Positions 24,574 to 33,339 of a DNA stretch of 64,000 nucleotides are shown piece after piece. Origin of the DNA: Mycobacterium sp. 852002-51057_SCH5723018 (lineage in GTDB: Bacteria > Actinomycetota > Actinomycetes > Mycobacteriales > Mycobacteriaceae); NCBI RefSeq assembly GCF_001667035.1, contig NZ_LZIR01000040.1:1-64000 (forward strand), in the 5' to 3' direction. Within the stretch, counting starts at the first letter, position 1. Each line of letters starts with the position of its first letter. The notes under the pieces are model-generated. The model had not been told where the DNA came from, ran no database searches, and worked only from the letters and a program-made list of their open reading frames with translations. Made by a program: the position numbers and the translations under genes.

Positions 24574-25191
24574 GTGAATAGGAGTGTGACGTTGGCCACA
24601 TCGACGACGACATCGCGGGCCCAGCGGCGCGAGCGAACCCGAGCGGCGATTCTGCAGGCCGCCCGTGGCGAATTCGCCGAACGCGGCTACGAGAAGGCGA
24701 CCATCCGGGCGGTCGCCGAGCGGGCGGGCTGCGATCCGTCGCTGGTGATGCAGCATTTCGGCACCAAGCAGGGGCTCTTTAGGGCCGCCTCGCAAATAGA
24801 CCTGGACATGGCGGAGGTGGTGGTGGGTCCAGCCGAGGGGCTCGCCGACCGACTGGTGCGCGCGGTGTTTGAGCGCATGGACGCGCATCCGCAGGCCACG
24901 GCATCCACGCTGCGGTCCATGCTTACCCACGACGAAAGCGCCGAGGAGGCGCTCGAGCTGTTCAATCTGGACGCGATGATTCGCCGGTCCTCTGAGCTCG
25001 GCATGCCGAGCGACGACCTGACCGAACTGCGCGGTCAGCTGATCGGAGCGCTGACGATGGGCACCGCGATCACCCGTTACGTGCTGAAGTTCTCCGCGGT
25101 CGAGCAGGCCAGCGTCGATGACCTTGTGGCATGCCTGCGCCCGGCGGTTGAGGCGCTGCTCACGGGCACGGATGCTCCGACGACCGGCTAA
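24574..25191 (+). CDS. TetR/AcrR-family regulator, divergent from the CrtC-like gene
   Basis: A 205-residue regulator. The helix-turn-helix domain includes RAAILQAARGEFAERGYEKA and IRAVAERAGCDPSLVMQHFG, with a TetR_C-type tail of helices. GTG at 24574 or 24586 could be the start; the second has AGGAG-like bases close by. The 100-bp gap to the divergent CrtC/AttH-like gene probably holds its operator, and it is likely the local repressor. A tRNA-Ala-like core lies about 95 bases after its stop. Confidence 0.86.
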   Translation: MNRSVTLATSTTTSRAQRRERTRAAILQAARGEFAERGYEKATIRAVAERAGCDPSLVMQHFGTKQGLFRAASQIDLDMAEVVVGPAEGLADRLVRAVFERMDAHPQATASTLRSMLTHDESAEEALELFNLDAMIRRSSELGMPSDDLTELRGQLIGALTMGTAITRYVLKFSAVEQASVDDLVACLRPAVEALLTGTDAPTTG

Positions 25192-25284
25192 CGAATCACG
25201 CAGTTACGCGAGCGTGCCGTCGGCTCCACTTCCACCGCGCCGCAAAGAAGTCGATCACTCAGTGCTGGCAATGGGTCGGAACCA

Positions 25285-25307
25285 GGTTCGAGTCCCCTGA
25301 GCTCCAC
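25285..25307 (+). repeat. tRNA-Ala-derived att core, copy 4 (one mismatch)
   Basis: GGTTCGAGTCCCCTGAGCTCCAC differs by one base (TGAGC for TTAGC) from the core at 1891-1912. The following bases AAGATTGACGCAGTCCGCG also resemble those after the first copy (AGATTTGAGCAAGTCAGCG). Similarity therefore runs past the tRNA end, as expected for related att flanks. It lies in a 240-bp gap without genes. Confidence 0.75.
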
Positions 25308-25431
25308 AAGATTGACGCAGTCCGCGCGTGGTGTAGTTATCGCTAGTCTCAGAATTCGTCAGCGTAGCGACGCAAGCACGTATACGTCGTTGTCGCATTC
25401 ACCAACGTGGATGCGGCCAACCGCACCGGGC

Positions 25432-26241
25432 TCAGGGATGTAGGTTCCACTGACCGCAATCCTCGGCAAGGACGTCGTTGACGTCGACTTCGAGTCCCCC
25501 GACTACTGGGCCTGGATTCGACGCCGTGCTTACCACGCGTTGGTAGAGAACCGCGGCGGGGTCGATCTGACCGTGGGACCAAGCTTTGGTTTGCCAGGCC
25601 CACCGGTGGCCGGGGGTCCGCGAAGTTCCGATAACGCCGTCGGCGGCGGCCCATTGGCACACATCGAAACCGCCGTAGACGCCGGTGCGCTGCACTCCCA
25701 GTACCGAATTGATTCCGCGAAACCACTTGAGTGCCAGATTGTTCCAGGTGTCGTGGTTTATGTCCTCGTCGATGCTGAAGAAGATCGGGGCACTCTGACC
25801 GCCACCCGCCGCGGTATGCAGCTTCCAGGCGGTGCGAGCATCGGCGACACCCCCTTCGAATCCGCGCCTGAAGTCCGATGGCGCTGTCCCGCCTGGCTTG
25901 CCGTATTGGTAATTGCTGACGATCATTAGCCCGGCAGCGGTCAGCTGCTCGGCGTAAGGCCGGGTGATCGGCTTGGCGCCCATGGATGAGCCGGGACGCG
26001 ATAGCGAAACGTAATTGATGACCCCGGAGTAGCCGGCAGCTCGAATGTGCTCCGCTGGGACTTGGCGCATGGCGAAGTCGATCAGTTTGGGAGTGGCGGC
26101 AGCCGCCGCAGGGACGGTGCCAATTTCCGATGCGGCATACAACCCTGGCAGTGCAGTTATAGCGATGGCGTAGCGCAATACCTCGCGCCGGGGAATATGG
26201 CGTGATCGCCGGAGGCATAAATTCACCGACAAGTCCTGCAT
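25432..26241 (-). CDS. Tat-exported DUF1906 (Rv2525c-like) glycoside-hydrolase-like protein
   Basis: A 269-residue secreted protein. The N-terminus has a twin-arginine motif and hydrophobic core (SRHIPRREVLRYAIAITALP) ending near an Ala-rich cleavage region. The mature part is a TIM-barrel-like DUF1906 domain with GYSGVINYVSLSRPG, then GLMIVSNYQYGKPGG, APIFFSIDEDI and GVYGGFDVCQWAA. Mycobacterium tuberculosis Rv2525c, the best known relative, is Tat-exported and linked to the cell envelope. The gene lies between the fourth tRNA-Ala core and a recombinase relic. No partner gene is close. Confidence 0.86.
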   Translation of the reverse strand: MQDLSVNLCLRRSRHIPRREVLRYAIAITALPGLYAASEIGTVPAAAAATPKLIDFAMRQVPAEHIRAAGYSGVINYVSLSRPGSSMGAKPITRPYAEQLTAAGLMIVSNYQYGKPGGTAPSDFRRGFEGGVADARTAWKLHTAAGGGQSAPIFFSIDEDINHDTWNNLALKWFRGINSVLGVQRTGVYGGFDVCQWAAADGVIGTSRTPGHRWAWQTKAWSHGQIDPAAVLYQRVVSTASNPGPVVGGLEVDVNDVLAEDCGQWNLHP

Positions 26242-26287
26242 CGCGTGATGTTAACGATGTGACTGCTGTTAGAAAAAGTGACTTGCA

Positions 26288-26490
26288 CTAGTCGATATCG
26301 GATCGATTTATGCGGTTTACCTGCGAGAGCCAGTGGGTAGGGCGTGCGCCGAGCGTGATCGCCGTGAGTCCCGCGACCTTGTGCTGGGCCGTGAACTCGC
26401 GCGAGTAGTCGCGCACCGGCCACCGTGTCCCGTCGGGCCGCGACAGCAGCAGGTCATTGTTGGTCAGTCGCCGCCGGGCCGGAACGGTTT
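26288..26490 (-). pseudogene. Tyrosine-recombinase catalytic-domain relic
   Basis: About 66 residues read leftward as LTNNDLLLSRPDGTRWPVRD, then YSREFTAQHKVAGLTAITL and GARPTHWLSQ. This resembles the catalytic part of tyrosine recombinases just before the (H/L)xxRHTHA motif (family pattern: LVF..PDG.P......SREF...K.AGLP.I.LH..RHTHA), with a small deletion at the RH position. The catalytic Tyr region is absent. It may be the far-end remnant of an island whose integrase N-terminus survives at 1990-2418, or an independent element. The rest of the 26242-26617 gap holds the left end of the duplicated segment. Confidence 0.55.
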
Positions 26491-26617
26491 CAGCACAGTG
26501 CCCAGTGCCCGCGTCCAACGTTGTGCAGCCCGGCCGATGACGGTGGCCTGCGTCTCGTAAATCGTTGAAGGGAGCCGGGGATTCCCGTCTGGGACGACAG
26601 AGGAACGGGAGAGAACA

Positions 26618-28055
26618 ATGTGGGACAACGACAACAGGGCATTGAACGGCCCCTTCGAACCGTGGCATCAGGAGGCCAACACCTTCGATTTGGAAGTGGT
26701 GGGTGAGATCCCGGGCGAACTCAACGGGGCCTTGTACGAGTTCCAATCCACACGTGCCGCCGGTGCATAGAAATCGTTATCACTGGTTTGAGGGTGACGG
26801 GATGATTTACGGGGTGTTTCTTCGCGGCGGCAAGGCGCACGCTGTGAATCGCTGGGTCAAGACCGCGGGCTTCAAAGTAGAGGAAGAGAACGGTAAAGCG
26901 GTCTACGGCAGTGTGCTCAACGGCGGCGTCGTACCTGATCTCTCGATCGATCCGGCCTTCAAGAACCCCGCAAATACGCATGTCACGATGTTCGACGATC
27001 AGCTGCTGGTCTTCTGTGAAACCGACCGTCCTCACGCATTGGATCCGACGACGTTGGAGACCCGAGGCACCTATGACTATCACGGCGACGTCTTTGGTGC
27101 AGTCACCGCGCACTGCAAGATCGACCCCCGCAACGGCGACATGTTGTTCTATGGCGTCAACGGCCAGGAACTGACGTGGTATCGCGCCAATTCCCACGGA
27201 AAGCTGCTCGACAGTTACAAATTCGACATGGGTGTGGCCTGTTTCCTGCATGACTTCGTCGCGACGGAGGATTTTGCGGTGTTCATCATCAATCCCGCCG
27301 TTTCTGTGCCAGAGGCGGTGATGACCGGCGCACCCAGCTTGATCTGGGATCCGGAGCAGTCCAACGGAACTCGGTTTGCGGTGCTGAACCGCCACAACGG
27401 AGCGGTTACCTGGATCGACGGCGGAGGCGCTTACACCGCGATCCATTTTTACAATGGCTACCAGGACGGGGACCGCATTGTTGTCGACGGTCACCGGACA
27501 GGGCGGTTCGGATGGCTCAAGGAGGAGGTTGCCGCCATCGAGCCCGGGCAGAACTGCAACAAGTGGTTTGACAGTGTCGTGGCAAAGCCGTGGCGTTGGG
27601 TGCTCGACCCGCGTACCGGACGGCTGACCGACCACCAGATCACCGATGTGGCGGGTGAGCTTCCGCGGATCAACGACGACTACGCGCTGCGTGAGCACCG
27701 CTTTGGCTATTACGCCACGACACAGGGCCTCGATGAGTGGGTCTACGACGGTCTAGCCAAGCACGACTTTCGGCGGGATCAGACCACGACGATCCCCAAC
27801 GGTGAGCTCATCTCGCCATCGGAGCCGGTGTTCGTCCCCCGCGAGTCCGCCACCAGTGAGGACGACGGGTGGCTGATGTCCTTGTGGTGGAACCCGTTTA
27901 CCCGATTATCGGAGCTGTTGATTCATGATGCGCTGCATTTCGACGCTGACCCGATCGCACGCGTGAAGCTCAATCAGCGCGTCCCCATGGGATTTCACGG
28001 CAACTGGGTCGACGGCGCAGTGATTGAATCCGCGCTGTCATCGCAGACCACCTAG
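26618..28055 (+). pseudogene. Carotenoid oxygenase, upstream copy, frameshifted near the start
   Basis: The ATG at 26618 begins MWDNDNRALNGPFEPWHQEA, parallel to the intact copy. After GALY five bases (CGGAC in the other copy) are missing, and the frame ends within ten codons. The remaining 430 codons, from SNPHVPPVHRNRYHWFEGDG onward, are open in another frame and keep all four predicted iron-binding His (AHCKIDP, FLHDF, IHFYN, GFHGN). Re-initiation at an internal start such as GTG 26703 could give a protein lacking the normal N-terminal blade. The preserved rest suggests a recent break or a sequencing error. Confidence 0.75.
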
Positions 28056-28503
28056 CAGGTGGAAGGATGGGATCGGTGTCAGCCGACATTGGTTGAGTCT
28101 CAACCGTTGCAGAGTCGTGGGCGTTTTCATCGATGCGGCGCGCCTCAGCGTGATCTGCCCAGAAGACCTGTGCAGCAACAGAATCGGCATCGTCTAACGC
28201 TACTGCCACCCAAGCTTCCTCGCTGCGCAAATCTCGCGCGTTCTGGTTCACCACAGATACGGCTGCGTGAGCTGGCTCAACGAGACGCTCCTGCGTCCAT
28301 TCCCGGGCAATCAAGGGCACTCGTGAGGATTTTCTGTACTGCTATCAAGGCTGTCGCGGGGCCGGCAACGGTTTTGAGCACAGTGCCCAGTGCCCGCGTC
28401 CAACGTTGTGCAGCCCGGCCGATGACCGCGGCCTGCGTCTCATAAATCGTTGAAGGGAGCCGGGCATACCGCCTGGACGTAAGCAGAGACAAGGAAAGCT
28501 CAA

Positions 28504-29946
28504 ATGTTCAAATACAACAATAGGTCATTGAACGGCCCGTTCGAGCCGTGGCATCAGGAGTCCGACGCCTTCAATTTGGAGGTGGTCGGCCAGATCCCGC
28601 CCGAACTCAACGGCGCTTTGTACCGGACGAGTTCCAATCCACACGTGCTCCCGTTACAGCCGGATCGCCATCACTGGTTCGAAGGTGACGGCATGGTTTA
28701 CGGGTTGTTCCTTCGTGACGGCAAGGCCCAGACGGTCAATCGCTGGGTGCGCACCGCGGGTTACCTGGTCGAGGAGCGCAACGGTAAGGCGGTCTACGGC
28801 AGCGTCATGAACGGCGGCTCCGTGCCGGACTTCTCGCTCGATCCGCCGATCAAGAACCCCGCCAACACCAATGTCACGCTCTTCGACGATCGGGTGCTGG
28901 TGTTCTGTGAAAGCGGCCTGCCGCACGAGATGCATCCGACCACACTGGAGACCCGTGGAATGTATGACTACCACGGGGCGATCTCCGGGGCGGTCACCGC
29001 GCATTGGAAGAGCGACCCCGGCAACGGGGACATGCTGTTCTACGGGGTCAACGGGACAGAGGTGAGGTGGTATCACGCCAATTCGCACGGAAAGCTGCTC
29101 GACAGTTACAAATTCGACATGGGTGTGGCCTGCTTCCTGCATGACTTCGTCGCGACCGAGGACTATGCGGTCTTCGTTGTCGGTCCCACCGTTCTTGCCC
29201 CCGAGGCGATGATGACCGGCGCACCCAGCGTAATCTGGGATCCCGAGCAGTCCAACGGAACTCGGTTCGCGGTGCTCAACCGCCACACGGGGGAGGTGAC
29301 CTGGATCAACGGCGGAGGCGCTTACACCGCGACCCATTTTTACAATGCCTATCAGGACGGCGACCGCATTGTTGTCGACGGTCACCGGTCGGAGCAGTAC
29401 GGATGGCTCAAGGACGAGATCGCGGCCATCCAGCCGGGGCAGAACTTCAACGAGTGGTTTGACCGTGTCGTGGCAACGCCGTGGCGTTGGGAGATCGACC
29501 TGGGTAGCGGACGGCTGACCGATCACCAGATCTCCGATGTGGCCGGCGAGTTCCCGCGGATCAACGACGACTACGCCCTGCGCGAGCACCGTTTCGGCTA
29601 CTACGCCACCACCCGCGGCAGAGATGAGTGGCTCACCGACGGACTTGCCAAGCACGACTTCCGCACCGGCCAGACGTTGACGATCCCGACCGCAGAACTC
29701 ATCTCACCGTCGGAACCGACATTCGTTGCGCGCCAGGGAGCGGCCAGTGAGGACGACGGGTGGCTGTTGTCGCTGTGGTGGGATCCGGCTACCCGCCTGT
29801 CGGAACTGCTGATCCATGACGCACAGCACTTCGATGCCGCCCCGATCGCCCGGGTGAAGCTCAATCAACGTGTTCCGATGGGATTTCACGGCAAGTGGAT
29901 CGACGAGGCCGCGATCGAAGCCGCGCTGTCTTCGCAGACCACCTAG
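28504..29946 (+). CDS. Carotenoid oxygenase (RPE65/CCD family)
   Basis: A 480-residue non-haem iron dioxygenase of the carotenoid-cleavage family, seven-bladed propeller type. The four iron ligands are His167 (AHWKSDP), His213 (FLHDF), His278 (THFYN) and His462 (GFHGKW). Family motifs HHWFEGDGMVYG and DDYALREHRFGYYA are present. It would cleave a double bond in a carotenoid, apocarotenoid or stilbene-like compound. The ATG is preceded by AAGGAAAG. It is the intact downstream copy of a tandem pair, followed by a convergent PucR-type regulator. The substrate is not deducible. Confidence 0.92.
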   Translation: MFKYNNRSLNGPFEPWHQESDAFNLEVVGQIPPELNGALYRTSSNPHVLPLQPDRHHWFEGDGMVYGLFLRDGKAQTVNRWVRTAGYLVEERNGKAVYGSVMNGGSVPDFSLDPPIKNPANTNVTLFDDRVLVFCESGLPHEMHPTTLETRGMYDYHGAISGAVTAHWKSDPGNGDMLFYGVNGTEVRWYHANSHGKLLDSYKFDMGVACFLHDFVATEDYAVFVVGPTVLAPEAMMTGAPSVIWDPEQSNGTRFAVLNRHTGEVTWINGGGAYTATHFYNAYQDGDRIVVDGHRSEQYGWLKDEIAAIQPGQNFNEWFDRVVATPWRWEIDLGSGRLTDHQISDVAGEFPRINDDYALREHRFGYYATTRGRDEWLTDGLAKHDFRTGQTLTIPTAELISPSEPTFVARQGAASEDDGWLLSLWWDPATRLSELLIHDAQHFDAAPIARVKLNQRVPMGFHGKWIDEAAIEAALSSQTT

Positions 29947-30064
29947 CAGGTGGAAGGATGGGATCGGTGTCAGCCGACGCTGGGTGGAGTCTCAACCCTT
30001 GCAGGCGGGACACCGACCCCTTCCGGTAGTCAGCTGTTCTGTCATCGGAACCAACAGGCGGTAT

Positions 30065-31345
30065 TCACCTTGCGTGCCCGTCGTCTTCGAAATCAAGAAT
30101 CGAGAGCGCAGCCTGTATTTCTGCCATCCGTTCGGCCAGCGGGTGGCCGAGGATCGTTTCGAGGGTGGCCAATCGACTGATCGCGGTATTTCGATGAACG
30201 TGTAACCGTTCGGCAGCGACCGCGACCCGCAGCCTGGAGTCGTAGTAGCAACGCAAGGTCTTCAACAAGTCCCGATTGCGCGGGCTCGACGTGGTCAGCT
30301 CGCCCAGCTCGGACTCGAGGAACCATTTGGTCCTCTCCTGGTCAATGCCGAGAAGGATGGGCAACGCGTGCTGGCTGTACTCGATGAGGCGAGCCGACCG
30401 GAAACGCCCGAAGTGATTAGCGGCGGCTGCCTCGAGATGTGTTCGGCGAAAACCCGCCGCATCCGGTTGTGTGGATCCCACACCCACCCGTACCGCTTCG
30501 CCGATCGCTACCCCCGGGTCGGCCTCGTCAAGGAGAGCTGGCCGCGCGGATGTGGCCCACACCCAGACGGAGTCTGCGTTCTCCCGCACGACAAACCCGG
30601 AAGCATGCACATGGTTCCTGACGACTTCCACAGCGTGCCGCAATGTAGGGAGATCCAGCGGTAACGAAGCAGTTCCCGACACCACGAACCCCAGGTGGTA
30701 ATCGCCGATGGACGTTTTCAGGACGCTCTTGACCAAGCGCGGATCGACTGGCCGGCCAGCGATGAGCATGTCGATCATTTCCTGTTGGGCGTTTATCCCC
30801 GAGGACGAAAAGCGCTGCCGTTCTGTCAGGTATTGGTTAGCCATGGTGTCGAGCATCTCGTTGATCGAGTGCGTCACCGTCAGGCTGATCATGGTGAGTG
30901 TTGCAGCTGAGGCCTGGTGGGCGATGGCAACGTCGAGTAGGGCTCGTATCACCAGTTCGTTTGCTAGCCGTAGGGATTCGGCGACCAGGTCGAACGGAAC
31001 CCCCATGGCGACCAGCTGCCTGATCGACTCTTGGGTCTTGGCGGCCAAATCCGTCTCATCATCGCCCTGGTCGACGCCGGCCAACGTGAATAACATTCGC
31101 AGTATCAGGATCTCGCCTTGAACCGCGATATCGTCAGCCGGCGCCGCGTGGTCGGGGTGTCTGGCCTGCATACCGGCAGCGACCTCGCCGGCCAGCTGGG
31201 CCGCCCAGGCCACCGCGCTCGACCCGAGAACGCCTTCCGCACGTTTGCTGGCCGCCGTCGCTAACCCGGTGACCGGTTCAGCCGCCGTCGGCGCGAGCGC
31301 AGCGACGATGGCCGCTATTTCGGCACTGTGCTCGCTGCCGGTCAT
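30065..31345 (-). CDS. PucR-family transcriptional regulator
   Basis: About 426 residues. The C-terminal PucR HTH_30 domain is clear: YYDSRLRVAVAAERLHVHRN then TAISRLATLETILGHPL. It is preceded by a GGDEF-like/CdaR-type central domain (VAIGEAVRVGVGSTQPDAAG, FRRTHLEAAAANHFGR) and an N-terminal helical RsbRD-like region. Family members activate catabolic genes. It converges on the carotenoid-oxygenase pair, a plausible target by proximity only. The frame extends upstream to an ATG at 31492; ATG 31345 (MTGSEHSAEIAAIV) is preferred because the preceding residues look non-conserved, but this is uncertain. Confidence 0.82.
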   Translation of the reverse strand: MTGSEHSAEIAAIVAALAPTAAEPVTGLATAASKRAEGVLGSSAVAWAAQLAGEVAAGMQARHPDHAAPADDIAVQGEILILRMLFTLAGVDQGDDETDLAAKTQESIRQLVAMGVPFDLVAESLRLANELVIRALLDVAIAHQASAATLTMISLTVTHSINEMLDTMANQYLTERQRFSSSGINAQQEMIDMLIAGRPVDPRLVKSVLKTSIGDYHLGFVVSGTASLPLDLPTLRHAVEVVRNHVHASGFVVRENADSVWVWATSARPALLDEADPGVAIGEAVRVGVGSTQPDAAGFRRTHLEAAAANHFGRFRSARLIEYSQHALPILLGIDQERTKWFLESELGELTTSSPRNRDLLKTLRCYYDSRLRVAVAAERLHVHRNTAISRLATLETILGHPLAERMAEIQAALSILDFEDDGHAR

Positions 31346-31513
31346 TTCAGTGCTGCGACTTCTCGAAACGACGGCGTCCAGGACCGAGGGAGACCTGAAT
31401 GAAACTCCGTGAGCAGAGCACGTCTTCACCTCCGCTATCTCCGTGACCGCGAGGATCATCAGGGCCGGATGCACGGCGGCGTGATCCTGCATAAACGGCG
31501 ATGCATCAACATC

Positions 31514-31896
31514 TTATGCCGTGGATTGCGGTTGGACCGCCCGCCGCCGGGTGAGTGGATTTAGTTCGCGGTACGCATCTGCGCTGCGAACGGCGATGAG
31601 GTCGGACAAGGTCTGTTCGAGGGCTTGCTGGGTGCGCTGCTTGATAGTCGGCCGCACCAGCGTGCCAATCTGCCGTCGTACTGAGTACGGGATCAAGAAT
31701 GTCTCTGCATCGGCCTGAGTATCGTTGCCCACCAACAGGAATCGGCCATCGAGGGGCAGGTTGTCCAGCCCGTCAACATAAGATCGGCAGATCCACGAGC
31801 GGCCCGACCCGGTCTGCGACGGACTCGACCGCGCGGCGAATGACCCGTATCCGGATGGGGGTTCGTGATCGCGTCGACTTCGTTATCGGTGGTCAT
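31514..31896 (-). pseudogene. Lysophospholipid-acyltransferase-like gene, internally deleted and frameshifted
   Basis: Three frames contribute: an N-terminal MTTDNEVDAITNPHPDTG, then IRRAVESVADRVGPLVDLPI, then VDGLDNLPLDGRFLLVGNDT followed by ETFLIPYSVRRQIGTLVRP. That last piece is the mycobacterial LPLAT opening, with GN(H)TQ changed to GNDTQ so that the catalytic His is replaced. It then jumps directly to the family tail (RTQQALEQTLSDLIAVRS, YRELNPLTRRRA). About 150 residues are missing between the two parts. The tail resembles the fragment at 23070-23281. Confidence 0.65.
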
Positions 31897-31925
31897 ACTT
31901 GCTGCTATCCGATGCGCGGAAGTCT

Positions 31926-32219
31926 CTAGAGCCGCGCAGGTGGAAGATCGGTGGGGTAGCTGTCGAAGCGACCCTCCGGGTCGTACTTGTTCCGCAGCTC
32001 TTCCAGGCGCGCGGCACTGTCCGGGTGCAGAACGGCCACTGGGTGCTCATACAGGTTGGAGTCTCCGACATATCCGCCGCCGATTGAATACGGATCGATA
32101 CGCGCCATGGCGTCGTTATGCCACGCGAGCATGTCTTCGTCATGGGCGCTGGACGTTTGCGTCGCTGCAGGCCGCTCCGTCGCGGGCGGCCTGGTTTGTT
32201 GAGCTATCGCGGTTTGCAT
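31926..32219 (-). pseudogene. C-terminal BBE-domain fragment of an FAD-linked oxidase
   Basis: Residues about 40-97 (DPYSIGGGYVGDSNLYEHP, then AVLHPDSAARLEELRNKYDP and EGRFDSYPTDLPPARL) match the berberine-bridge-enzyme C-terminal segment, where LxxLKxKYDPxxxF is typical. The whole FAD-binding part is absent. The first 35 residues (MQTAIAQQTRPPATERPAA) look unrelated, so a start codon was captured by chance. It is most likely a relic. Confidence 0.6.
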
Positions 32220-32250
32220 CCCGCACCTCCGTTGTGACGTCGCTAGATAG

Positions 32251-32297
32251 TTGACTTATGCCACTTGACAGTGGCATATTGTCACTAATGAGTGGCA
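32251..32297 (+). promoter_or_regulatory. Promoter with paired operators upstream of the 32364 gene
   Basis: TTGACT (32251-32256) and CATATT (32275-32280), 18 bases apart, form a sigma-A-like promoter. Between and after them lie a perfect inverted repeat ATGCCAC-TTGACA-GTGGCAT (32258-32277) and a near-palindrome TGTCACT-AATG-AGTGGCA (32280-32297). The same layout occurs at 34170-34216, upstream of the hydrolase-mmpS-mmpL operon. It is probably bound by the TetR encoded at 33493-34149. Confidence 0.7.
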
Positions 32298-32363
32298 TTA
32301 TGGCCGCCGCGCCGCCCAGAGGCGCACCGTCACCGTTCCGATGCTTACAGATAGGACACGCAC

Positions 32364-33131
32364 ATGGACTTCGACAGGATCACCCATCCATTGAGGTTGG
32401 CCAAAGGATCACACCAGCCGGGATCGGGTAAAGGGTGTGCGATGAACGTTATTTCCTACATCAACGGCGACACCCATATCAGCGACTTCCCGGACTGTTC
32501 GGCTCGTCCACTGTCCGCGTTCGTTCAACTATGTAACGATCTGCTGGCAGGGCCTGACGGCTACTTGTCGCCGGAAAACAGCCTGCTGGCACTCGAACTC
32601 GGCTGGCAGACCGTGGGAACCGCCGATGTCGACGACACTGTCATTCATGCCTGGGTGGCCGAACTGCTGACCAGCCCCGCATGGGGTGTCGTTTGCTACG
32701 CAAAGTGCGCCGCTCGCTACGCGAAGAGCGCTGCGGACAAGGCGGTTCTGAACATCGCTGAACTGCACCGTGCGGTCGGCGCCGGCGGCATGCCACCCAT
32801 TGCCGCCTGGGACGCCGCCGATCGGGCCGCTCGCACCGCCTGCCGCGCCAGCAAACCGAACCTACACGTCGCCGGCCTGTATGCCCTAAGGGCCGCATAT
32901 CATTCGACCGCAGTTGTCAGCGCCGGCCACGGGGCAACGCTGGATGCTGTAACCGGAAACGCCCTGCAGGCCCACGCGCTTGCGACGGAGGGGGCCACGG
33001 CAACCCCGATCGTGGAACTAACGCGCCATGCGATCCGCGCATGGCGTAGTCTCGCCGCCCTGGACGTTGAGACGTACCTCAATTGGACATCGGTCGACAG
33101 CGCCCGACAACTCATCGAGGTATCGACATAA
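32364..33131 (+). CDS. Unrecognised protein, co-regulated with the MmpL locus
   Basis: 255 residues if the ATG at 32364 is used; 229 from the ATG at 32442 (MNVISYINGDTHISDF). I do not recognise the family. The sequence is mainly alanine-rich helix, with paired repeats such as CYAKCAARYAKSAADKAVL and AWDAADRAARTACRASKPNL that look like helical-hairpin repeats. It has no signal peptide or obvious membrane span. Its promoter region is nearly the same as that of the hydrolase-mmpS-mmpL operon, so the same TetR probably controls it. A structural or sensing role in lipid export is a guess only. Confidence 0.65.
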   Translation: MDFDRITHPLRLAKGSHQPGSGKGCAMNVISYINGDTHISDFPDCSARPLSAFVQLCNDLLAGPDGYLSPENSLLALELGWQTVGTADVDDTVIHAWVAELLTSPAWGVVCYAKCAARYAKSAADKAVLNIAELHRAVGAGGMPPIAAWDAADRAARTACRASKPNLHVAGLYALRAAYHSTAVVSAGHGATLDAVTGNALQAHALATEGATATPIVELTRHAIRAWRSLAALDVETYLNWTSVDSARQLIEVST

Positions 33132-33339
33132 GCGGCGGGACTTTTCGTTGTCGCGCCAAAACCCAGGGTTCTGAGACGGCCATGTTGTCGACGGTGGTCC
33201 GGACGTGACTCCTGCCGTCGCACGCCCAGTACCACTGAATACGCCGAAAACGAATATGCAGCCTTAACGGTAGAAGCCGTACTATTCACTCACTCAGCAT
33301 TTTTCGCGTTTCTGAGTGACGACATAGGAGGCGCCGGGG

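Larger units (their letters stand above)
26475..30003 (+). repeat. Tandem segmental duplication of a carotenoid-oxygenase gene with its flanks
   Basis: Two direct copies of about 1.6 kb each: about 26475-28100 and 28360-30003. The upstream flanks share CAGTGCCCAGTGCCCGCGTC followed by about 70 near-identical bases (26495 and 28382). The coding parts are highly similar. The downstream flanks share GCAGGTGGAAGGATGGGATC and TGTCAGCCGAC (28052 and 29946). The roughly 260-bp spacer between the copies holds no gene I recognise, although a leftward open stretch of unknown identity exists there. Confidence 0.8.

Noticed and set aside
26703..28055. Intact 450-residue carotenoid oxygenase starting at GTG 26703
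   Set aside because: The first residues have no family match, while the normal N-terminus is present in another frame from 26618; a five-base loss explains this better.
31514..31735. Intact small gene of 73 residues
   Set aside because: It joins the beginning and end of an acyltransferase with about 150 residues missing, and its upstream part continues in other frames.
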